Below, piece by piece: positions 42,970 through 53,895 of a stretch of 64,000 bases of DNA. The notes beneath the pieces are model-generated. The model worked only from the letters and a program-made list of their open reading frames with translations. It was not told the origin of the DNA and made no database searches. Source of the DNA: Ramazzottius varieornatus (taxonomy: Eukaryota > Tardigrada > Eutardigrada > Parachela > Ramazzottiidae); NCBI GenBank assembly GCA_001949185.1, contig BDGG01000007.1, positions 1,883,079 to 1,947,078 of the forward strand. Reading direction: 5' to 3'. A program made the position numbers and the translations under genes. The first letter of the stretch is position 1; each line of letters opens with the position of its first letter.

Positions 42970-44399
42970 ATGTTTTTCAAGGTTGTGATCGGTTCGCTGT
43001 GCTTGGCCTTGGCCGTTGCAGCTCCCACTGCCCTTATGGGATCCAACTTCCAGTCCATCCGTAAGTGTCGCTGGACAAATATTGCCCTTACTTCCGTTGT
43101 ACTGTTTGTAATGTCGATTGCCCTCCGTACGCAGTTCCCAACCAAGGACCTGAAGTGATCGGTTTCGGCAATGCGGCGCGCTTCGACAAGTTTGGTACTC
43201 CGCTGGCCACCAGCCTGGGCTCTGAAGTCCAAGGCTCGCAGCTAGGTGTCCAGCAAGGCCAAGCCGCTGGCTCGGGTGCCGCAGCCGGCCAGTCCGCTGC
43301 CGGTGGCCAGGGCTCGTCCAGCAGCATCAACCAGGCCGACCAACTATCCACCGCCAACCAAAGCAGCGTCCAGGCTGTCAGCGCCAACACCGCTCAAGGT
43401 ATATCCATCGACAAGCCATTTCCCCTACTTTCTTGACACTTCTGATTTCTCTTCCAGGAACCAGCGGTTCCAACGCCGGCGGAGCGGCTCAGGCCAGCGG
43501 TCAACTACAGACTGCCCAGCAAATGCAAGCCAGTATGGGCAAGAAGACTTCTTCCTTGTTGATGCCTGTCGGTCCACTGGTCAACAGCAACCTCGGCAAG
43601 AACCACAATAACTTTGGCTTGAGTGGCATGCAAGCCATCAAACCCATGAGCAGCATGTCCGCTAAACCTGCCGTCCTTGCTCCCGTTGTAGCTACTCCCG
43701 TTGTAGCTACTCCCGTTGTAGCTACTGCCGTTGTTGCCACGCCCGTTGATGCCACTGCTGTCCATGCCGTTCCCGTTATCGCCACCGCCAACATGCAAGG
43801 TGCCACTCTGATTCAAGCTGACCAGTCTGCCGGACAAGGAAACGCTGCTGCCGCCGGTAAGAAGCTCAGTCCTGCCAAATTATTTGTTTTCAGTGTTACC
43901 TTTTTTCTTACTAAGTTGCCACTCAACTAGGTGCCGGGCCCGGCTTATTCACGATTTCGTACATAGAAAAAAGGCGAAATTAGTGTGCTCCACGTTCACC
44001 AGTGGCGCACGTTGCCAGTTATCTTAGCTACTAGCGTGCGCCACTCGCAAAAAAACGATGTGTTCAAGTAGGGTTGCCGCGGCGAGCTCTCCACTACCAG
44101 TGGTATAACCATGGGCTTTTTGCGACGCTGGTACGTGCAGTTTCGAGCTCATGGGTTTTGGGTTTTGTGCAGGTAACGCCGGAGCGGAAGGAAACAGCCA
44201 GAGCGCTAGTGTCAATCAAGCCAACCAGTCCGCTGACCAGAGCAAGTCCCAAGCTTCCGGAGTGAGCGCCAACCAAGCGGCCGGAACCAATCCCAATGCC
44301 AACGGAGCTGCGACCGCAACCGCGCAACATTCCTCTGGAGGAAGCAAGTCTCTCAGTGAACAAAGCCACAGCACCGTCACCGGAACCCACAATGCCTAA
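42970..44399 (+). CDS. secreted Gln/Ala/Ser-rich low-complexity protein with a PVVAT repeat
   Basis: CDS joins 42970-43060, 43135-43398, 43458-43856 and 44173-44399: 326 residues. Signal peptide MFFKVVIGSLCLALAVAAPT. Exon 2 is rich in Gly, Gln, Ser and Ala (GQAAGSGAAAGQSAAGGQGS). Exon 3 contains pentapeptide repeats (PVVATPVVATPVVATAVVAT) from a 15-bp DNA repeat at about 43680-43765. Exon 4 repeats SxxNQAxQS motifs (SVNQANQSADQSKSQAS). No cysteines were seen in the mature part. The composition suggests a structural extracellular material (silk-, cuticle- or adhesive-like), but no family is recognised. Intron 3 carries one of the hairpin repeats. Confidence 0.8.
44000..44046. repeat. hairpin-repeat unit in intron 3 of the low-complexity gene
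   Basis: AGTGGCGCAC / GTGCGCCACT arms, loop GTTGCCAGTTATCTTAGCTA. Confidence 0.85.
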
Positions 44400-44995
44400 A
44401 CAATGACAAGAGCTCACTTCACATTTGTGCCAAATCTCCTAAGTGTCAGAATTTCAAGTTCATTATTACGCTTACGCCACACTGTGATTTATGAGCTTAC
44501 ACAAGAGGTCGCCGTGCCAGTTTCTGTTACTTTAAAGTGCCAATGATGCGGGACAGGTTTGGGTCCGCGTGCGTGTAAAAAGACCGCGCGGATTGTGGGT
44601 GAAATATCCGGTCAACGTGTGTATCGATCAGCTGATCGCTATGACATGACACATAACAGCCAAAACGGCGCGTACCGGGGGGATGCTTTACGCGAACCCG
44701 GACCAATCTTGTCCCACTTCATCGAGAACGAGTATTAATCAGGTTTTAACATTGGCATTTGCCGGACAGATAAAACTGTAAAAGAGACCTTGTCACTTCT
44801 GCTTCACGGACGGCACTTTACAGGACATCAGAAGATGCTTTGCGCGAAAAAAACTGCAGTCGAAATTTGGAACTCCACGCATAAAGTAATTTTAAAATGA
44901 GGCTGGTTTTTTTGAAAAAAACCCCGAAAGTGGTTACGAGTCATCTTGCATGGAACAGGAGACGAAAAAATAGAAAAGCAAACTGGAGACAAATC
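44400..44995. other. gap: one MITE-like inverted repeat
   Basis: 44550-44715 has inverted ends GGGACAGGTTTGGGTCCGCG / GGGACAAGATTGGTCCGGGT followed by TTCGCGTAAA on the right arm. Nothing else seen. Confidence 0.5.
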
Positions 44996-46277
44996 TCAAG
45001 GTACTATCATGACCATAACCATAAACAGGCAGACACCAATCACAGTTCCCAATATAATGGCATCCTTCCTCTTCCGAAAATTGATCTTTTGCATTATGTT
45101 ATTCACAGCCGGAAACCTTCCTACAATGCACAGAAATGACATTGACGAAAAAACAGCATATACCGCACTGTTCAACCATCCACTTGCGCTTGCTTCCCCA
45201 GACTGTGGGGGAGTCTTGCAGCGCTCAAGTTCTTTCTGCCACTTTTATACGAAATCTCCGTCAAGGCCGTGCCGGCCACATATTCTGACTGCCATTTCGT
45301 AGAAAAAGGGCACAACTCACTCAGTGCGCAAAACATCTTCGCCACGACTTTTGACCATAATACTGGCACATCCTACCTGAAAGAGTTCCCAGGCGAGTTA
45401 CGACACCACTGATGGTACTCCTCTGCGAGTACAAATTCTCCTTGGTCATCATTGCTATCCTGCAGAAGCGAAAAGAAGAAAAGTATTGACCTGTCAAGTC
45501 AAACAAGCAACAGAAAACTCAGAGGAAGGAGCACTTTACCCAATTTGCTGATCGATCATTCGTTCGGAACTTTTTAAATGATCGTTTTCCTTGGTGAAAG
45601 GGTCTCTTCTGGCCGTCAGGACAGGTTTGATGGGGCCGAAGAGTTCTTCCCTGGCCCTGATCTGTTCCACATTGGCTTTCGTCTTGTGGAACTCTTGGAG
45701 GTAATCCTGCAGGATATCACGGTGTCGCTGCAGTGTATGCAGCAAGGCGGCGCCCGGTGAGGCGTTGAACTTCTCCACACAGTCGGCCATCTGATTATTG
45801 ACATTATTCAACTGGAGAAGCAAAGGCAACCGTCGGATAAAGAGCAACTTCCGGACGAGTAAAAACCTTACCTTGGACAGTTGATTTTCAATATCGACGG
45901 CCAAAGCTTCAAAGACGAGGTTGTCATCGGTGGCGCTGAGGAGAGGAACGGTGTCCTGCCTACAGCAGAGAAGAATATTGCCTTACAGCGTTTGGTGGAT
46001 AGTTGAGCGGAATATTCTTACATGGAAGGACGAGGTAAGCCATAGTCGTCGGATCTGGAGTTGACTCGGCCACGACGGATGCCAGGCTGCGTGCTCAGCT
46101 TGCTAAAGTTGACCAGCTTGGCGTCCACATCGTTCTCCAGCGTCCGGGCCTGCTTCCGTAAATCTACGACACACCAACAAACCTCACCATCATAACCAAG
46201 CTGTAGACCAAAGGCAGAATTGATCAGGATGCAGAAATATAATTACCTTCCCAGTGGGATGACGGCCAGGTCGACAT
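44996..46277 (-). CDS. GOSR1: GOSR1/GS28, Golgi Qb-SNARE
   Basis: Six exons: 46277-46247, 46163-46022, 45959-45872, 45811-45540, 45459-45377, 45120-44996; 246 residues, about the family length. N-terminus ..SSHWEDLRKQARTLENDVDA matches GS28. Mid-protein AALLHTLQRHRDILQDYLQE and FHKTKANVEQIR are diagnostic. The SNARE helix runs NDHLKSSERMIDQQ..AMMTKENLYSQRST..RFPAVNNIMQKINFRKRK, followed by the C-terminal anchor DAIILGTVIGVCLFMVMVMI. GS28 is a vesicle SNARE for ER-Golgi and intra-Golgi transport. Confidence 0.95.
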
Positions 46278-46871
46278 TGATCGGTTCTGCATGGAGCCAA
46301 GCGCAGACGATTGGTGATGCTTTAACTCCGGAACAAGTACGTCTGTCGTCGCTTCAAGGGATCTTCCGCTTAATGAAGCTCGGTGGCATCTAGACAGAGA
46401 GATAGAGCTACACGTAAACAGAACCAAAACAAGTTTTACTGACGTTGATGTTTAGCCATTTTTCTACGAGCCACAACCATGTCAATCAGGTGCTTCCACG
46501 TGGAATACCTACTTTCTCCTGCATTACGACACTGGCCTCCACTTCCACCACAACGCATCGCCTGTGGAACTGAAACACGAACACGTTTCGTGGTTGATTG
46601 ACTCTAGTGATTGAGCAAAGTTCGAAATTCTGATTTCTGAAGAATATTTCGTTTTTACTTACCAATTGCCATTCTCGCTTGGGGAATTCTTTTCTGGGTG
46701 TCCTTTCGAAGCGAGCTCAGATAGACGGGAAGTTCAGGAGGAGGACCGAAGAAGCTTCTGTACACTAAACACTTGGGCGCGGTTGGAGCAGGACGTCAGG
46801 AAGGGAAGCGGCTGCAGTCCGTCTGCTATTACTGCTTGCAGTTTGCTTTCCTGAGGATAATCCTTGTCAGG
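46278..46871. other. gap between GOSR1 and TEX261 starts
   Basis: The two genes diverge from here, so both promoters should lie in it. No TATA box was recognised. Confidence 0.4.
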
Positions 46872-47939
46872 ATGCTGCTACACATCCTCAGCTGGGTAGC
46901 CACCTTCATCATCATCCTGGCCGCAACTTTTTCCCTTGGTAAGCTGGTGTCGGCCTATCCGTTTGCCAGGTGTAAAAGTGCCAGCATTTTGAACCACATG
47001 AAGGCATCGTTCAATTGTCATTTGATTCTTGATTGGCTCATTCACCATAATATCCAATCTTTTACACATTTCACCTCCATTCAGCTGTGGCTCTCTACTT
47101 CCTGGCGGAGCTGGTGGAAGAAAACTCGGTTACCGCCTCTAAAGTTATCCGCTGGATGATCATAGTAAGTGTCTGCCTTCACCTACATCGGTGTCTAGTC
47201 CGGCAGTTCATGGCTTCATGGCTTGAAGAAGATAGCATTTGAATCGACAGTTGCTGACCAGTGGTCAAGGTACTTTTTCAGGCAAAAAAGACTTGATGAC
47301 CTGTTGTGTTTTGCAGATAGATGCCGCCTTGTTCCTTCTCCTTCCTATCTTCGAGAGCTTTCCCATCACACTGGTCATCAGTGGCCTTGTGGCCCAGCTT
47401 TGTCACTACATGCTGATGCGAACCTTCCCCGCCATACAGATCAAGTCTCCCTGGTTCGCCGGAACAATCAGTAAGTCTTCCCTCGCCAACCTTCTCCCAC
47501 AAGGTCTTACCATCTGTCGAAGCTGTCAGTCACTTTCAGTTTTCTCTTCGTTCCTAGTTCTCTTCCTGGTGAACCATTACCTGGCCTTCCGTCATTTCAC
47601 CGAGCACTACTACGCCTTCAACGAAGCCTTCGCCTTCTTCTTCCTCTTCATGTGGCTAGTGCCCATGGCGCTGCTCGTTTCACTGTCAGCTAACGATATG
47701 GTCCTCCCGACCTATTCTGACAGTGCTTCTTCTCTGGGAAGAAGTATAAGCTTCAGCATATGCCTTTCTAGTTCCACTTCCGGTTGGGGTTCTGACGCTT
47801 GCCTCTCCTTTCAGGCAGCGAAAATTCTTTTATGAATAATCAAAGGAGGAAACAAGGCTCCAGTCTCAAGACTTTTTTGACGTATGTCAAGGAGGAATAC
47901 TTGCCGATAATAGGCCTCGGCGCCAAGAAAGCTTTTTGA
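46872..47939 (+). CDS. TEX261: TEX261/SVP26-family ER membrane cargo adaptor
   Basis: CDS joins 46872-46938, 47085-47164, 47317-47470, 47558-47743 and 47815-47939: 203 residues (family about 196-200). MLLHILSWVATFIIILAATF starts a first span, then ALYFLAELVEENSVTASKVI, FESFPITLVISGLVAQLCHY, VNHYLAFRHFTEHYYAFNEA and FMWLVPMALLVSLSANDMVL all follow the family, with four to five spans. The C-terminus is basic and polar (NNQRRKQGSS). An alternative donor at 47727 would shorten the linker by about five residues. SVP26 proteins recruit Golgi glycosyltransferases into COPII vesicles. Confidence 0.92.
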
Positions 47940-48210
47940 ATTTGCCCTTTCTCATGAAGTGATTAGTTATCGCCCTTCAAACTCGAATTGCAGCTGTAGA
48001 TAGTCAACAAAGTGTGGATTCGCTCGTCTGGCAAATTTATTTGGTAATCTTCTTGGTGAACAGTTTCATCAACGATCCTGCAAATTTTAGCATGATACAG
48101 TAGAGCGGAAGTTGCATGAATTTCTGGATGAAGAAGAATAAAAAGCGGAATAGAAAACGGATCACGTGTTCGGAAGAAAGATAGAAAGGCTAGTACGAAA
48201 CAAAAGCTTG

Positions 48211-49353
48211 TCATTCCATATCGACAGAGACGCGGAAGGGGTAGTGGGCGTCGTCGGTGGAGAAGAAGCCTGGCTTGAGGTCCTGACGGTAAGGATTTTG
48301 GTTAATAAGTTGATTATCCAACCAAAGCTGGATATAACCGGACATATCCGGTCGAAAGGCGGTGTGGATAAGGACTTTAACCAAGCGACATTAAACGTTA
48401 AGTTAATTACCTGACGGAAGAGCTGTGCGTGCTGCCACGAGTGCTCACCCTTGCCTCGGGTTAGCTCGGCGATGATACTGAAGCGCTGACACCCTCGAAC
48501 GCCCTCCACTTCCTGCTTGCCAGCTGAGTCAGTCAGTGGAATCATGGCTCCGTTGTCAGCAGCCACGTATGCGTAGACGCTTCCATCCTCGTAGAGCTGG
48601 ACGGGAAAGTTTACCTTGAGGTGTTTCACGCGATGGTTCATTCGGCTGAGATCGAAGCGCCACTCGATCCGCGAAGCCGTAGTTCCCGGCTGTCGAGCCA
48701 GATAAGCCTTCTTCCAGTCCTCTTCCACCTTGCGCTGAATGTTTTGCTCAGCGTAGACCAGGGTACGCCATCCTGAAACGAAGAACCCATCGATCGATGA
48801 CATCACATTACATCATGGTATACATTTCCTCACCGCATTGAAACATTGCCTCACGACAACACATTACATGACAAAATATGCATTGGTGCTTGATCGCCTC
48901 CGTTTTCTTGATTAGCTTACCTGCAGTTTCCTGGTGGTTTTCCACGGAGCGGACATACTTGTCCATAGCGGGTGAGTACTTGACCTCCAGCTTCTTCTTG
49001 TTTCGTTCAGTGTCAGTGGGTTCGAAGACGAAGCCAACGGTGTCCTGCGGAGCGTAGGAGAAGCCTTGTTGAGCATGCGGATAGGCTTTGAAGGCTTGAG
49101 GCGGATATGGAGAGTAGGCCGCGGCGGCCACAGGAACACTTCCGGCTGGATAGCCCGCTGCTAGGCCTCCCACAGCGCCGGCTGGGTATCCGACTCCCCC
49201 CAGGGCACCTGGTGGATAAGGACTGCCATGATAGTAAACTTGCCCAGCGGGAGGCACACTTCCGGCTGGGTAACCGGCAGGCAGCGACGACGTGTTATGG
49301 TGGACTTGTCCGTCGGCGAAATAGTTGGGATTGTAGGGAGGATTCCAGGCCAT
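48211..49353 (-). CDS. PAW-domain protein with Pro/Gly/Tyr-rich N-terminus, no PNGase core
   Basis: CDS joins 49353-48921, 48772-48411 and 48282-48211: 288 residues. Residues 1-~105 are repetitive (ten or so GYPAGSVP-, SPYPPGA-like units). From ~110 the protein matches the C-terminal region of peptide:N-glycanase (NGLY1): NKKKLEVKYSPAMDKYVRSV, AEQNIQRKVEEDWKKAYLAR, RIEWRFDLSRM, then ELTRGKGEHSWQHAQLFRQ and a last strand HYPFRVSVDME. The PAW domain binds high-mannose glycans. The transglutaminase-like catalytic domain and PUB domain of NGLY1 are absent. There is no signal peptide, so it is presumably a cytosolic glycan-binding protein. The exon 3 acceptor (CCGTCAG|GAC) was chosen because it keeps frame and completes the domain. 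Confidence 0.8.
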
Positions 49354-50223
49354 TTTCTCCAACGTCTGTGTGAAGCCAGCTGAAACGACAATGACTGAAA
49401 CTTGCAACCGGAAGTACTGTGTCTACTTAAATACTCAACGATGTGCGAAGCGGTTATTGATGGGACGTAAAATGAGATCAGAATGGCCGTTGGGTGAAAA
49501 ACGCAGCCAGAACCCCGTTGATTTCCACGGGGAAAATGCTGACGCACGTTTTTGTGCTGGGTCGGAGAATGTAAACAAACAATGGAGGGATGCTCCGCCT
49601 GGCCAAAGATAGTCATCGAAATAGGCGTGGCGACCCTGTGAAGAAGAACCGGAAGACCGCTGATGGCGATCAAAGTTCTTTCGCTAGTTGCGCTCTACGT
49701 TTCTACGTCATGGCGTGCTTGATCGGAAATGCTCGTCGCAAAAGCCGAAAGACGGAAGTGCCAAGACGACCAGTGGTCATTCGGGCATATACTCGCAAGG
49801 AAATTTTTGAGACTCAGGAAGGCCCTTGCGCTTCGCCAGTCCTAGCTTCCGGTTCTAGGTCCTGTTCCAGTAACCTTGTTGCAATTGTGGGCGGAAGTGA
49901 AGCAGTCTGGAGGCTGGAGCTGATTTGTGCTTCGATCTCGGCTGACGCTTGATTGTGTTGTGGGCTTGATTTGTACAGTTTACTCGCAGATTGAAACCTA
50001 TATTAATTCCACCCTGTCATCGTAAAAACTTTTCTGGCAGAAAACTTCCAGGATCGATCTGTCACTGTAAATATTTCTTGCGTGTTGTCGAAGGAAGACA
50101 TTGGCTTGTTAGGTGGTGGCTGTTTCTCCAGGAGTTCAATGAGGACGGTTGAAAGGTCCTTCCGCTGATCAAGTTCGGATCCTCTAATCCTCATCAGGAG
50201 TTTGACTGATTCCGCGAAACAAC
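49354..50223. other. gap: divergent promoter region, no gene seen
   Basis: PAW gene (minus) and GPAT gene (plus) diverge from here. The + frame at 49590-49952 has no recognisable features. Confidence 0.4.
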
Positions 50224-52548
50224 ATGCCAGCAACGACGGCGGGTGGAGTTCTGCTGGACATCCTCAAGTACTATGCCATCTTTGAATCCGCCTGCGCCCT
50301 CTTCCTGATCATCGAAGGAGTTCTCAACATCAACTTGGGAGTTCGCAGTACTTACGTCAAGTTACTGAAGAAGCTCTTTCAGGTAACCTATCGGACTACT
50401 TTCCCTCCTGTGTCCTTTCTTCATGTCTCTTATCGTAGTTTGGAAGTCGAAGAATCGAGAAGAAGCGAGCCAAGATTGAGAAGACGCAGCAGCCAACCAA
50501 AGTATGGACGGCGTTGGCAACCAGCAAGACGCATGTCCTCGAATCGGATGAAGAAGAAAAGCCCTTCGACGTCCCCTTCATTGATCTTCCGCCTGTCACA
50601 CCGGGAGACTTCAGGCTGAACAGCATTTTCCCCGTGGTCATGTCCGGAATGAAGGACATCATTGAGGACGAAGTTACCAAAGCCTTCGATGCGGAAGGTA
50701 AGAATTTTACGTCGAAGCTGAACAACACTATTCGTTGGGCTATTCCCGCATGACGTATTCAATTCCGCTGGCTGACGCTGCGCTGCTGGGTCACGCGATA
50801 CTACAAATTACGTCATGCGCAGGTTTGTAGATCGCATTCAGTTGTGTGTCATGCTGTGATGTAATGTCATTGTATAACAGACAGTATTACGTACTGTATA
50901 AATGCTGTTTTTGTGCGGAAGAGGCGTGGTCGCATTGCATGTTATTCTCACTCTTTCTCGCGAAAAGTAATCCAGCTGTAGGTTGTTCAATGGTATGTTC
51001 CTTTTTCATAGAGCTTCCTGCGTGGAATATGCTGACAAGAACAAACAAGGGTTATCAGCACATCAGCTGGCGTCTGTCCCTCATCTGGTTCCTGGGCTTT
51101 TTCTTCCGACACTTCATCCTCTTCCCTATCCGTTTCATGGTAGCCATCTTCGGCATCCTGATGCTGTTGATGACCGCCATGGTCATCGCGCGTCTTCCGG
51201 AGGGAAACTTCAAGGTCTCGCTGTCGCGCTACTCCAATACGGTCACTTTCCGTATACTGGCTCGCGCTTTGAGTCTGCATGCCACTTACCATGACAGGTA
51301 CGTACCGGCGGTACTACAGACAGGTTTCTTTCTCGTGCTAAACGTTCAATCTTTGTTGACGTTCGTGCATTATTTCGACAGGGAAAATATTGCCAAGCGG
51401 GATGGAATTTGCGTGGCGAACCACACTTCTCCCATCGATGTCGTCGTACTTTCATGCGACAACGTTTGTTCTTTCGTAAGGTCTTTTTCTGAACTATAAT
51501 TTTCAATCCACTTTCTGTCTTAGGAACTCAAGGCTACTTGGGAGCTCGGCAAACAAACCGGAAAAGATTGGTTTTTCCGAGTGGGGCACGCTTTCAGCTA
51601 GGCCCAGTAACACGAGAATGTGCGCCACTTGGGAGAACAATCTTGTCGAGTTTGGTTCATTCTTAGTTTCTTTCCGGCCGGAATTAGACAGTAATCTTCT
51701 ATCCAGGTTGGGCAACTGCACGGTGGACCTTTCGGGTTTCTGCAGCGAGAAATCGCCAAAGCCTTCGCCCACATCTGGTTCGACCGTGCCGAGTCCAAGG
51801 ACCGCGCTCTGGTGACGAAGCGTATGCAGGAACATGTCTCGGACCCGACTAAGCCCACCATTCTCATCTTCCCCGAAGGTAAGCTGTATCGCTTGGTGTG
51901 GAAGTCCGTAACTTGAAATACGATTGAAGTGTTATCCTTACAGGTGCTTGTATCAACAACACGGTGATCATGATGTTCAAGAAGGGCAGCTTCGAGCTGG
52001 ACTGTCCCATCTACCCGGTGGCCATTCGTTACAACCCCATGTTTGGCGATGCCTTCTGGGGCCATCAGCCATCGATGCCGGCCCACGTTTACGATATGAT
52101 CACCAGCTGGGCTATCGTCTGCGACGTCTGGTACCTTCCAGCCATGACCAGAGAAGTCAGGGACAATTTCTTTGAATAATATGACTACGCAAATTTCAGT
52201 TCTGATGTTGTTTGCAGGCCAATGAAGACGCGACGCAGTTTGCCAACCGCGTTCGCTTGGCCATTGCCAAGAAAGGTGGCATGATTGACATTGACTGGGA
52301 TCCCCGGTTTCAGGCAGAGTCCAAGAAGCCCGAAGAGAGTCGCTGGAGGAAGCAGCAACAGAAGATGCTCACCGAGAAGCTGATAACCGGTCCCAAATAT
52401 CCGCCCGCTGCCGCCCCCACGGCCCCTCCTCCTCCATCGGTAAGTGACTCACTCCAATGTCGACCTGCAACATTCAGAACCTTGTTTGCTTGACATTTTC
52501 TTCTTCTTCTTGCAGACCGTGCCGGAAACGGAACACAACCGAAGTTAA
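50224..52548 (+). CDS. glycerol-3-phosphate acyltransferase GPAT3/4-like (ER)
   Basis: CDS joins 50224-50382, 50439-50697, 51012-51297, 51382-51475, 51707-51878, 51944-52155, 52218-52439 and 52516-52548: 478 residues. N-terminal span; two further spans around SLIWFLGFFFRHFILFPIRF and VAIFGILMLLMTAMVIA. The PlsC acyltransferase core has motif I NHTSPIDV, motif II-like GQLHGGPFGFLQREIAKA, motif III FPEGACINN (Thr to Ala relative to human FPEGTCINN) and the family block MMFKKGSFELDCPIYPVAIR then YNPMFGDAFW. MITSWAIVCDVWYLPAMTRE is diagnostic for GPAT3/4. It acylates glycerol-3-phosphate with acyl-CoA in the first step of glycerolipid synthesis. The C-terminus is longer, Pro/Ala-rich. Intron 4 carries a hairpin repeat. 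Confidence 0.93.
51579..51632. repeat. hairpin-repeat unit in GPAT intron 4, with extended flanks
   Basis: Arms GAGTGGGGCACGC and GTGCGCCACTTG around CAGTAACACGAGA-like loop. Flanks CTTGGGAGCTCGGCAAAC (left) and GGGAGAACAATCTTGTCGAG (right) recur near other units. Confidence 0.8.
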
Positions 52549-53895
52549 GGGAAGAAGGAACGTCGTTGATAAATCCCTTCAGGATGGCAGCCGCTGCTTT
52601 GTACTGTGCCCAGTAATGAATATCTCTCTCTAACATTATTACTGATTTTTTATTTTTTGCAACTTTTCTTGTTTTTCTTTTGTGTTCTTTGTCCACAGTA
52701 GCTGTAATCTCTCCCAATCTGAAGTACTGCAAAGTTCCTTCTTGATAAATATTTTTTGCCCGGGATGAGGATCTCTTTGCGTTTCTCCGTGCGTTGCTGT
52801 GTACATCTCTAAAGCTGTCGAAAATTGAAACTGTATTTCCATTTCTGCTGGACGATCTGTCAAAAGTTCCCCTGATGTTCTATAAATCTTTCTCGGTGAA
52901 CATACAGTGCAGAAAAGAAGTTCCTCCTGGCTTCCTTCCCTCCAAGGTCTTGAACTTGCCTAAATGAGATCCGTTTTCTTAAGTCGCGCACGTTTTCATT
53001 GTTATTGGCTGGGAGCGGGCGCCACTCAAGATAATGTCATGTATCTTCTGTTTGCCGGCCTCCCGTTCATGAAAGACTAAGTTAGTGTTCAATATCACGT
53101 TTGGAGAAGCTTGTCGGTTAGAAGTTTGTCGCTTTCGTTACAGATTCTACAATCTAAAATGAGATTCCCGCTTTCGATGTGGCCAGTTGGACGGAGCATG
53201 TTGGAAGGCTGGACAAGGTGTTCATTGCCGTCATTGCTCGTTACCTCCTTTAGGAAGCCGACGATGGAGAGATACCTGGAGCGCCGCTTCCTCTTTCGAA
53301 CAAGGTATCCGCCCGAGAAGCTTTCTTCGAGTATTTCCCCACCGTATGAATGCGAGATTGTCCAGTAGGAATTTTCAACTGATTCCATTTCGCTTTTCTG
53401 CGTTTTCTCTTCGTATCTGGTTGTTCGGTCCCTGCCATTTTTCCTGCCTTCTTATACTGTACTTGAGCTTCTCCTTCTCAAAGCGGTCCAAATTGTTCGG
53501 TAAGACCAACTTGTAAAAGTTTGATGTCGCTGTTGGACGGTGTCAATTCCGTAAATTACATTTCTGCAACAGTGCAACTTCAAACCATCGATATTCTACT
53601 AGACATTTTTCCGGCGAACTTCCTAGCAAGAATATCAGATGAAACAGTACCATGCATAGATCAAGCCCGCCTTTCCCGCAAATTAAGATTCTAGAAAAAT
53701 CGAAATGTAAAAATGTATGAGAAATAAACGAGAGAGATTTAGGATGAAACAGTACTGTGCATGGATCCAGAAGAAACTCCTGGACCATTAAACTCCTGGA
53801 CCATTAAAACAATTAAACCATTAATTAAACCAATTGGACCATTAAACAAAGAAACTCCTGGACCATTAAAACAATGGAAAACTGGGATCGAGTCT
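52549..53895. other. gap: one hairpin unit and a tandem repeat, no gene seen
   Basis: A hairpin-family unit lies at 52981-53030. 53768-53880 is a degenerate tandem repeat built on GAAACTCCTGGACCATTAAA. Open frames at 53095-53516 show no protein features. Confidence 0.5.

Noticed and set aside
47963-48214. 83-codon minus frame between TEX261 and the PAW gene
   Set aside because: Lies in 3' flanking DNA of both genes, and nothing recognisable is encoded.
49590-49952. 120-codon + strand frame between divergent genes
   Set aside because: Sits in the shared promoter region, basic and Cys-poor without recognisable pattern; probably chance.
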